From assembly GCF_900182815.1 (NCBI RefSeq), contig NZ_FXUA01000002.1, positions 806,001 through 870,000 on the forward strand: 64,000 bases of DNA, read 5' to 3'. Source of the DNA: Algoriphagus winogradskyi. Its GTDB lineage: Bacteria > Bacteroidota > Bacteroidia > Cytophagales > Cyclobacteriaceae. Below, piece after piece: positions 1-6,830 of the stretch (positions within the stretch are counted from its first letter, which is position 1; every line of letters begins with the position of its first letter). A program made the translations under genes and the position numbers. The notes below the pieces were generated by a model that ran no database searches, was not told the DNA's origin, and saw nothing but the letters and a program-made list of their open reading frames with translations.

Positions 1-64
1 TTTCGAAGAATTTAAAGATCTGGAATATAGGGTAGTCAGTAGAGTGGGGCAGTTGGTGGATTAG
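1..64 (+). CDS. C-terminal tail of an unidentified upstream gene (partial)
   Basis: An open frame enters from the left edge and ends at a TAG at 62-64, giving about 20 residues (FEEFKDLEYRVVSRVGQLVD). The composition is that of an ordinary protein C-terminus, but the piece is too short to assign. It lies 24 bp before the next gene on the same strand, so it may be the first visible member of the same operon. Confidence 0.4.
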   Translation, partial: FEEFKDLEYRVVSRVGQLVD

Positions 65-88
65 GGATTAATGATAATTCAATATTGA

Positions 89-1741
89 ATGACAAGATTA
101 GCTCCAATGGCTACCGAAATTCTACAATACTCTTCCTTTTTCAATGAAGATCCTCCATCTCGTATTTCTTTATTAGAAGGGTTATCGAAAGATGCAATTT
201 TGTATGAATTGGCATATCTCAACCATCTTATAAAACCCAAAAACAGAATTTTCTTTGATACTAGTTTCGATACGCAAAAGGAGATATTAAAACACCTTTT
301 GAAATCTGATGTACTCTATACGCTTTACTTTAGGGATTTTGTAAATCACTTTCATGGGAAATCATCTCCAATAATTTTTTTTAGAGGGACCTTTTTATAT
401 GCAATTGAAGAGATTTATCAAAGTGATGAAGTTAATTCAATCGATGGATTTAAATTTGAAAATGTAGGTCAGTGGGAAAGGCTTTTTAAATATTTATTAG
501 CGGTAAATACAGAGCTACTTAAATTAAAATCCAAATCAAAAGAAGCGGATGAGAATCCAACTTTTGAAAATTTGAACCCAGCAACATTGCCAATAAATGA
601 GTTATTGTTGGAAATAAACCCTGTATTTACGGTCTATCGGAGTTTTTCCATGTTTGATTTTTTCCTAAAGACCGAAAAGTATTCGGAAAACTTGATTCAA
701 TATTTTAACAAAACCTATGGATGCATGCCGAAAGAATTTGTTCAAAGAATTCAAAGCGTAATCATGCACGAATCTTATGAAGATAAGAAGTTTGGTTTCT
801 GGTACCCCTCAAATGGAGAAGATCCATTTTTAGAGACTTTAAGTAGAAAGACAAAAAGTAAAGTTATCCTTAAGTTTATTGGGATTAGAAAATCTCCATT
901 GATTAAAGTAAGCAATAATGAATATTTACTTTCAGATTCTATTCTTTTGATAGAAAAATGCTGTTCTCAATTTTTGAATGACTTTTGGTTTGATTTCTTA
1001 AAAAGGAACTACAAAGAAATTGACGAGCAAAATAGGGCAATAGAAGAATTTTCCGGGTATTTTGGGAGGTTCTTTGAACAATACTGTTGTGGGATTTTGA
1101 GAAGGATATTTGAAGAATATGAGCATTCAATTTTTTTATCTCTCGATCAACTAGCTATTCCAGATTCAAAGGGAGGAAGCGAATTTTCGGATTTTTATTT
1201 TCGCTATAATAACAAAATTATTGTGGGTCAAATTAAGAGCGGGAGCCTCAATGACAAGTCTAAATATGGTGGGGATATTGAAAGTTTATATCAAAAAGGA
1301 AGAGAGGAGTTTTTCAGCCGTTTTGGGGTGGACCAATTGGCGAAGTCTGTCTCAACTTTATTGGAAAAGGCACCTTTGTTTGACAAAGGATTTCCGGTAG
1401 GTAAACAGATCCATGTTTTCCCTTTGTTAGTTGTTAATGAGAAGGTTTTTCAAACAGCATTATTTGCAGATGTTTTTAGTGATCGATTTGAAGAATTAAC
1501 TAAGGGCTTGATTAACAAAAAGGTATGTGTTAAAAGGATGTTGTTAACTCATGTTTCGGATTGGGAAAATTCAGAAGCCTATCTAACTGAATCACCAAGA
1601 AGGATCTGGGGAATGTTTGATAGTCATTTCCGGGATAAAAAATTTGTCCCTGCATTCTCAAACACGATAAACAAACTTATTCCTGTTCAGAAGCGTATTC
1701 CCAACGGTTTTGCGGAACGATTCTTAAAGTTTCTTCGATGA
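89..1741 (+). CDS. Large hypothetical protein with a PD-(D/E)XK nuclease-like motif
   Basis: I do not recognise this 550-residue protein as a named family. The first 300 residues are alpha-rich and featureless to me. The C-terminal half shows what looks like a PD-(D/E)XK fold core: a helix carrying E330, then D368 in EFSDFYFRY, then Q381 and K383 in IIVGQIKSG, spaced as in Mrr-like nucleases that use QxK in place of ExK. No signal peptide or membrane segment is visible, so it should be cytoplasmic. It ends 11 bp before a HEPN-like gene, which suggests a two-gene unit. The start at 89 is uncertain; a second ATG lies at 107. The nuclease assignment is a motif-based inference. Confidence 0.6.
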   Translation: MTRLAPMATEILQYSSFFNEDPPSRISLLEGLSKDAILYELAYLNHLIKPKNRIFFDTSFDTQKEILKHLLKSDVLYTLYFRDFVNHFHGKSSPIIFFRGTFLYAIEEIYQSDEVNSIDGFKFENVGQWERLFKYLLAVNTELLKLKSKSKEADENPTFENLNPATLPINELLLEINPVFTVYRSFSMFDFFLKTEKYSENLIQYFNKTYGCMPKEFVQRIQSVIMHESYEDKKFGFWYPSNGEDPFLETLSRKTKSKVILKFIGIRKSPLIKVSNNEYLLSDSILLIEKCCSQFLNDFWFDFLKRNYKEIDEQNRAIEEFSGYFGRFFEQYCCGILRRIFEEYEHSIFLSLDQLAIPDSKGGSEFSDFYFRYNNKIIVGQIKSGSLNDKSKYGGDIESLYQKGREEFFSRFGVDQLAKSVSTLLEKAPLFDKGFPVGKQIHVFPLLVVNEKVFQTALFADVFSDRFEELTKGLINKKVCVKRMLLTHVSDWENSEAYLTESPRRIWGMFDSHFRDKKFVPAFSNTINKLIPVQKRIPNGFAERFLKFLR

Positions 1742-1752
1742 TATGCTAGAAT

Positions 1753-2190
1753 ATGGGAGATAAAGTAGATCCTTTATTAGAATTAGCTGTCTGGGGCAAT
1801 TTGGACAGATTTTCCGACTATTCCTTAATACTATTAAATGGTCATATTTTTCTTGAAAAGATAATTGAGATAGCCTTAAAGAGAATGGGAGACCCTGATC
1901 CAGAGAAGTTGTCCTTTTACTCAAAAGTAATAAGATTGAAACACCTGTTGGGGCAATCACCACATTCAGATTCTATAATTTATTCTTTGACAGAGCTAAA
2001 TAGACTGAGAAACAAATTAGCTCATGAATTTAAATACGATGCAAAAAATGGCGAGTTCCACAGCTGGTCAGAGCAAGTCCATCTTAATTTTGAAGGTGAA
2101 AAATACACCAAGTTTACTCCAAGAACTAAAATTGTCCATGCATTCTCTTTTTTGGCTATAAATATTTTGGAGGCATCAAATCAAGAATAA
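1753..2190 (+). CDS. Small HEPN-like protein (Rx4H motif)
   Basis: This 145-residue protein is mostly helical. It carries LRNKLAHEF at residues 85-93, matching the Rx4-6H active-site motif of HEPN domains (R86, N87, H91). HEPN proteins are often RNases in toxin-antitoxin and phage-defence systems, although some Rx4H proteins are non-catalytic. A helix at 31-45 could be the paired first helix of the fold. The gene starts 11 bp after the PD-(D/E)XK-like gene and is probably co-transcribed with it. No membrane segment is seen. The family call rests on the motif and helical pattern only. Confidence 0.6.
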   Translation: MGDKVDPLLELAVWGNLDRFSDYSLILLNGHIFLEKIIEIALKRMGDPDPEKLSFYSKVIRLKHLLGQSPHSDSIIYSLTELNRLRNKLAHEFKYDAKNGEFHSWSEQVHLNFEGEKYTKFTPRTKIVHAFSFLAINILEASNQE

Positions 2191-2619
2191 TAGTGACAAT
2201 TTAAACTAGCAAGTTCCTCCCTATATGAGGGCAGTTCCCGAAAATTTTATTGCTGACCAGATAATTAGATAATTTGATTGATTTTCAGAGTTGTTTTTAA
2301 AAAAAAGTAAAAGAGTAAAGATGTACTTATATAATTAATACTCTCAGATTGTTGCCCTTTTTAATTCTCCAAAATTCATCTAGCTATATCAAAAGTATAG
2401 GCTATCTAATATACTGTTTCAAGATAGCGGTAAATAAAGGTAGTCTGATATAGAAGCTCTAATAAGCCATATTCCTTTTTCAGAAAAGTAGTAAATTTGA
2501 GTTGCTCCTAAAAAGGGAAATATGGAGTTTGATGCAATGAAAAATGATTATTTTCATGCTGAAAACAATCTGGAAACTATTTATTAAGACTTTAATTTGA
2601 AGCCATAACCCTGATTAAA
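2191..2619. other. Intergenic, no gene recognised
   Basis: This is about 430 bp of AT-rich sequence. The only open frame of note is a 21-codon ORF at 2522-2587 (MEFDAMKNDYFHAENNLETIY) with no recognised similarity. I see no convincing terminator, RNA gene or mobile-element end. It may be degraded DNA between the two accessory loci. Confidence 0.5.
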
Positions 2620-3279
2620 ATGAAAATATTTACACAAAAGGTCAAAAAATTGATTGAGAGAAAAGATTTTCAGGTGCTGGCTAAATTACTTTCAGAAAAT
2701 CCTAATCTGGCAAACGAAGGAATTACGATTCCTTTCGAATTTTTTTGTAGACAAAAAGAACACCCACTTCATAGGATTTGCGATGCTATTTTTGCGAGAA
2801 AAATTTCGGATGATGATGGAATCATATTTGCAAAGATTTTCTTGGAAAATGGAGCAAAAATAGATGGCAACAAAATTAATGGTGGTGGAACTCCCATTCT
2901 TGCTGCAGCCAGTCTTCACGCTTAAAAACTCGGAATATTTTATATTGAAAGAGGTGCTGACATTCATTATACGTATCAGAACAATGGTGAAACTGCATTG
3001 CACTGGGCAGCATTTTGTGGTAGGGATAAATTAGTCGACCGGCTAATAAGGTCTGGGACCAAAATTGATGGACAAGACAAGACTTATAACAGCACCCCAC
3101 TTGGCTGGGCAATCCATTCATTACAATCAAACGATACAGTAAATAAATTCCACCAAGTCGATTGCATAAAACTGCTCTTACAACACGGTGCAGAGGCAAA
3201 AAAGCTGGATAAAGGGAAAAATGACTACTTGCAATTGTTGGCTAAAAATGATTTAGAATTGCAAACCCTAATGAATTGA
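2620..3279 (+). pseudogene. Ankyrin-repeat protein gene interrupted by an in-frame stop
   Basis: Two pieces lie in exactly the same frame, separated only by a TAA at 2923-2925. Reading across it gives a continuous ankyrin-repeat protein of about 219 residues: GGGTPILAAASLHA, stop, KLGIFYIERGADIHY, then NNGETALHWAAFCGRDKLVD and STPLGWAIHS, with the usual TPLxxA and GAD/GTK turns. The expected residue at the stop is probably Leu (TTA to TAA is one change). No frameshift or deletion is needed to explain it. Either the gene is a recent nonsense pseudogene, or the downstream TTG at 2998 starts a shorter product. Ankyrin repeats mediate protein binding; the partner is unknown. Confidence 0.7.
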
Positions 3280-3350
3280 AAAATTTGTAACGCCAGATAT
3301 TACTCTATGAAGATAAATAGGGGCTATCAATATTTATATTTTTTCAATGT

Positions 3351-3560
3351 TTAAGAACAACAAGGCTTGTTATCTTGAATAGGAGGACAAGGCACTGTTC
3401 CATAGGAGCAATAAACACAGCAATCTCCCTTCTTAGGTTTTAATATCACTTTACAATTCTCACATTCATAAAAGAATTGACAGGCGTCTGTCGGCATGGT
3501 TTCTTCTTTTTGATTTCCGCACTCAGGGCAGGTGATTATTGATTTAAGTAGGGCATTCAT
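3351..3560 (-). CDS. Small Cys-rich zinc-ribbon-like protein of a mer-type operon
   Basis: This 69-residue protein has CPEC at 11-14, CENC at 33-36, then GDCCVYCSYGTVPCPP at 46-60 and a terminal CCS. The first two Cys pairs look like a zinc ribbon; the GDCC..CSYG tail recurs, to my knowledge, in proteins encoded beside MerT in Bacteroidota mer operons. A metal-binding or metal-handling role in the cytoplasm is likely, and Hg(II) is the obvious candidate, but this is inferred. It is the last gene of the ArsR-MerTP unit, beginning 5 bp after merTP ends. Confidence 0.7.
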   Translation of the reverse strand: MNALLKSIITCPECGNQKEETMPTDACQFFYECENCKVILKPKKGDCCVYCSYGTVPCPPIQDNKPCCS

Positions 3561-3565
3561 GCTAA

Positions 3566-4165
3566 TTACTTTTCCTTTCTTTCTGTTACTTTGTATCCTG
3601 TGCTATTTATTGCTGTTTCAATTTCAGAAACATTCGTTTTTAAGCTGTCAAACTGTATAACAGCATTGCCGTTATCATATGATGTGGTCGAGCTGATTAT
3701 TCCAGAAAGTTTATTCACTTCATGGTTTACATGTTCTTCACAACTTGTGCATGTCATCCCATTGATAGAAAACTCTACGGTCTGAAGATTTTCATTGTCA
3801 ACCAGTTCCGTCTGGCTTCCTGTCTTGGGGTAGAAGATGTGCGAGTAACTTGGAAAGGCAAGCATGAGCATAGCAAATGCAGTCAAAATACCCAAAAATG
3901 TTTTAGTTTCAATCAACTTCGGTTTAGCCGGCGTTTCGCAATGGCAATCCGCTTCTCTTTTAGGTTTCAAAATCTGATACCAAGCAAAACCAAGAGTCAA
4001 AATTGTAAAAGCAATAAAGTAAGGTCTTGCTGATTCAAGCCAGGAAAAAGTGGATGCGATCCCGCTTGTTCCCGCGACAAGAGCAAAAACAGGAGTAATG
4101 CAACATATGGAAGCCGTAAAGGATGATAGAACTCCTGCGCCGATTAGTGTATTATCTTTCTTCAT
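3566..4165 (-). CDS. merTP: Mercuric transport protein, MerT fused to a MerP-like domain
   Basis: This 199-residue inner-membrane protein moves Hg(II) inward in known systems. The N-terminal part has three hydrophobic segments, with the vicinal Cys pair of MerT (C21-C22 in SICCITP) in the first and a DCHC pair (C74, C76) after the second. A MerP-type HMA domain follows at about 128-195 with GMTCTSC (C139, C142). Its ATG overlaps the arsR stop (ATGA, 4162-4165), so translation is coupled. No merA reductase is found anywhere in the window, which is unusual for a detoxification operon. Confidence 0.88.
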   Translation of the reverse strand: MKKDNTLIGAGVLSSFTASICCITPVFALVAGTSGIASTFSWLESARPYFIAFTILTLGFAWYQILKPKREADCHCETPAKPKLIETKTFLGILTAFAMLMLAFPSYSHIFYPKTGSQTELVDNENLQTVEFSINGMTCTSCEEHVNHEVNKLSGIISSTTSYDNGNAVIQFDSLKTNVSEIETAINSTGYKVTERKEK

Positions 4166-4536
4166 ACAGTTTCGAAAACTTTATTTTCCTCAATTAATGT
4201 GAATATCGGTTTAAGCAGGATTTTATACTCTTCAGCTAAGGAGTAGAAAATAGTTTGCGCTTGTCTTTCAGCTTCGATGACCTTCTGATTTTTGAGTTTC
4301 CTGAGATGTTGAGAAATTGCCGATATGGTCATTCCTAGAATATCACTCAAATCACATACACATAGTTGTTTCTCTTCATAAAGCAGGAAAAGAATTTTCA
4401 ACCTGACCTTATTCCCAGCCAGCTCAAGTCCCTTTGATAAATAGTCGAAGGATTCGTGAAGCTCAAAAACTCGGCTTTTGCAGCGGTTTAGTTGTTCAAC
4501 GTCCGCTTGTTGCCTAATACAAGAAATGATATCCAT
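4162..4536 (-). CDS. ArsR/SmtB-family metal-responsive repressor
   Basis: This 124-residue protein has the winged-helix ArsR fold: LKILFLLYEEKQLCVCDL, then a recognition helix in GMTISAISQHLRKLKNQ at about 68-84. The LCVCD motif (C59, C61) is the alpha-3 metal or metalloid site of ArsR and CadC, and C6 and C19 near the N-terminus could complete a thiol site, suiting Hg(II), As(III) or Cd(II). It is the first gene of the ArsR-MerTP-Cys-rich operon. An ArsR-type palindrome lies directly upstream, so it very likely represses its own operon until metal binds. Confidence 0.9.
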   Translation of the reverse strand: MDIISCIRQQADVEQLNRCKSRVFELHESFDYLSKGLELAGNKVRLKILFLLYEEKQLCVCDLSDILGMTISAISQHLRKLKNQKVIEAERQAQTIFYSLAEEYKILLKPIFTLIEENKVFETV

Positions 4537-4560
4537 GAATACAAAAATAAGAAAACTTCT

Positions 4561-4582
4561 TATTTAAGCAAATGCTTAAATA
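4561..4582 (-). promoter_or_regulatory. ArsR/SmtB-type operator, 10-2-10 palindrome
   Basis: Perfect 10-bp arms TATTTAAGCA (4561-4570) and TGCTTAAATA (4573-4582) are separated by AA. The spacing and the core GCAAATGC resemble the 12-2-12 sites of SmtB/CzrA-type repressors. The site ends 25 bp before the arsR start codon, where binding would block transcription. The binding protein is inferred to be the adjacent ArsR. Confidence 0.75.
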
Positions 4583-4707
4583 CATTTTTACTTTTGTTTT
4601 AAAAATCCAATACTCTGCAACGTCAATATCCTAAAATCAAATATTTTTACTTAGTCTGAAATTATCCTTACCTACCGTTATTTCGAATAAAATCACTTCA
4701 TGTTTTT

Positions 4708-5502
4708 CTATTTGCTCACTTTTAAAATTCTAAATGCCCCTTGAACAACCAAGACAAAAACAATTGTTCCTATAACCAGATCTGGCGTACTGGATTCTAG
4801 CCAATGAACTAATAGGCCTGCGGCAATTACACCTAAATTAATAATCACATCATTTGAAGTAAAAATCATACTTGCTTTCATATGAGCCTCTTCTTTGCTT
4901 TTCGATTTTTGCAACAGATAAAGACAAATTCCATTCGCCATGAGGGCAAGAATTGAGACAATAATCATTGTTGAAAAATCCGGAAGCTTCTCGACTCCAA
5001 AAAATCTTCTTAATACCTCTACAAATCCGATGATCGCAAGTATGATCTGAAAATATCCAGCCCATTTAGCAATCCGCTTTTTCCTATATATTGTTCCCCC
5101 CACTGCAAATAAACTTATCCCATACACAAAGCTATCCGCAAGCATATCCAAGCTGTCGGCAACCAGCCCCATAGATTTGGAAATAATTCCTGTGGTCATT
5201 TCGATTAGAAAAAACGCAAAATTTATTGCAAGGACAGACCATAGTAACTTTTTTTGGTGAGTGTGTTCTTTAAAGACCGATTGGTCAGTCTTCTCGGTGG
5301 AAATTTTCCTCCCTCCTAAATTTAAGTCCACAACAGACTTTTCGATGGCTTCAATTTCCCCTTGATGAAAAACTGTCAGTTTCCGGTTTGGGATATCAAA
5401 TTCCAAATTTTCAATACTGGAAATACCGTCCAAATTCATCCTGATAAGGTTCTCCTCCGAAGGGCAGTCCATTTTGGTTATCTCAAAGATTGTTTTTTGC
5501 AT
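4708..5502 (-). CDS. CDF cation transporter with N-terminal HMA-like domain
   Basis: Residues 1-65 form an HMA-like metal-binding domain (KMDCPSEENL, C13). Residues 85-264 form the six-helix CDF membrane domain, which exports divalent metal against protons in known members. The TM2 site is D119xxxD123 (DSLDMLAD), but in TM5 the usual HxxxD is F214xxxD218 (FTSND), so the four-ligand zinc site is incomplete and specificity is uncertain. I chose M10 of the longest frame because MQKTIFEITKMDCPSEE is a natural domain start; the longer alternative begins at 5529. It is the last gene of the Czc-type operon. Confidence 0.8.
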   Translation of the reverse strand: MQKTIFEITKMDCPSEENLIRMNLDGISSIENLEFDIPNRKLTVFHQGEIEAIEKSVVDLNLGGRKISTEKTDQSVFKEHTHQKKLLWSVLAINFAFFLIEMTTGIISKSMGLVADSLDMLADSFVYGISLFAVGGTIYRKKRIAKWAGYFQIILAIIGFVEVLRRFFGVEKLPDFSTMIIVSILALMANGICLYLLQKSKSKEEAHMKASMIFTSNDVIINLGVIAAGLLVHWLESSTPDLVIGTIVFVLVVQGAFRILKVSK

Positions 5503-5555
5503 GTTGACTAGCTTATCTTTTGACAGCAAGATTTTTAAGATTTAAATATATATTA

Positions 5556-6395
5556 TCAATCAGAACTCTTCAGATCAATGTTGATATGTTCGGTATCTAT
5601 ATCGCTTAAAATTGCATGAATCTTCTCTTTTATAGCACTTGAATCCGATAATAATCGAATGTCTGAAACTATAACATGTGCAGTGACCACAGCTTTTTCC
5701 TCTGTTAGCGACCATATATGTAAATGCTCAACCTCTTTAACTTTGTCCAAGCAAAGTATTTTTTGACGAAGTTCAGGGAGATTGATGTTCTTCGGAACTT
5801 TTTGAAGCAGTATTTTTAGTGCCTGTACCAGTTTATGCATAGCAAATACAAGAACAGTAAGGTTAATAACAATGGCCAGAATAGGATCCAATATTGGAAC
5901 ATCAAATAGCAACATGACAATGCTCCCAACAAGAACAGCAACCCATCCAAGAGCATCCTCTAAAAGATGAATCATCATAACCTGTTTGTTCATCGATTTA
6001 CCGGATTTCAACTTCCAAACACCGATTCCATTTAAGGCTATACCCAAAAATGAAATGCCAAGCATCCAATATGCATCAGGGTTCTGTGGATTTATTATTC
6101 GCTCAACAGATGCATAAACTATATAGATTGATCCGAGTAATAATGTCACCGCGTTTATCATCGCACCCAATAAAGAAAACCGGGCATATCCATAAGAATA
6201 TTTATCCGTACTTCCTTTCCTGGATTTCTTTTCGAAGTACCAGCCTGCACCCAGTGAAAGGCTGTCAGCAAAATCATGGAGTGAGTCTGCTAAAATAGCG
6301 ATACTGCCTGAAATCAAACCACCTGTGACTTCTAACACGGTAAAGGCTAAATTCAGGAAAAAGGCTGTCCTGATATTGTTATCTTTTTTTGCCAC
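5556..6395 (-). CDS. czcD: CzcD-like CDF zinc/cadmium/cobalt exporter
   Basis: This 279-residue inner-membrane CDF protein has both canonical metal-site motifs: H40xxxD44 in TM2 (DSLHDFADS) and H143xxxD147 in TM5 (IHLLEDALG). A C-terminal cytoplasmic domain with HLHIWSL and HINIDL follows, typical of CDF dimerisation domains. Known homologues exchange cytoplasmic Zn(II), Cd(II) or Co(II) for protons. It lies 10 bp downstream of the SpoIIAA-like gene, and a second, non-canonical CDF gene follows it. The symbol is by family resemblance; the exact metal is not determined. Confidence 0.88.
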   Translation of the reverse strand: MAKKDNNIRTAFFLNLAFTVLEVTGGLISGSIAILADSLHDFADSLSLGAGWYFEKKSRKGSTDKYSYGYARFSLLGAMINAVTLLLGSIYIVYASVERIINPQNPDAYWMLGISFLGIALNGIGVWKLKSGKSMNKQVMMIHLLEDALGWVAVLVGSIVMLLFDVPILDPILAIVINLTVLVFAMHKLVQALKILLQKVPKNINLPELRQKILCLDKVKEVEHLHIWSLTEEKAVVTAHVIVSDIRLLSDSSAIKEKIHAILSDIDTEHINIDLKSSD

Positions 6396-6405
6396 TGACT
6401 AGCTG

Positions 6406-6762
6406 TTATTTTTTAATCCACTTGAATGCAGTTTCTTTTTCTGAAATATCAAAGTATTTAACTTCACCTGAACTGAAAAAACCCATTAGGTCAGACATTT
6501 TTTCTTCCCACTTTTTTTCGCCTACCATGGCCACTTTATCAAAGTCATTGGCATGTTTTGTATCAAATTTCACATCTTCCCAAAAGGCTTTCAGTTCCCA
6601 TCCCTCAAAATCAACCATTTCAAAATACCATCGAATCTTAGAATGTTTGCCGAGCGCGTTCTTCAATAATGGTAATAGCTTTTTGTAATCAACTTCAGTT
6701 AATTTTCCTGAGGCTTTTGTTGCTATGATATTGTTTTCCGTTTGCTCTAGTATCTGTAGCAT
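6406..6762 (-). CDS. SpoIIAA/STAS-like protein
   Basis: This 118-residue soluble protein begins MLQILEQTENNIIATKASGKL and continues with DYKKLLPLLKNAL, IRWYFEMVDFEGWELKAFWED and FDKVAMVGEKKWEEKM. This is the alternating beta-alpha pattern of the SpoIIAA-like (STAS-related) family. No function is known to me for this family in metal resistance. Here it sits between the P1B-4 ATPase and czcD in an apparently single operon, which hints at a regulatory or accessory role for a membrane transporter. Confidence 0.75.
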   Translation of the reverse strand: MLQILEQTENNIIATKASGKLTEVDYKKLLPLLKNALGKHSKIRWYFEMVDFEGWELKAFWEDVKFDTKHANDFDKVAMVGEKKWEEKMSDLMGFFSSGEVKYFDISEKETAFKWIKK

Positions 6763-6830
6763 ACTATTGTTTTTAAGTTAAAATATCCTCTCTGTATAAG
6801 TATTTATTCTATTTCATTACTGTGGCTTAT

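Noticed and set aside
2522..2587. Small ORF as a toxin-antitoxin peptide
   Set aside because: It is only 21 codons, with no recognisable pattern and no partner gene.
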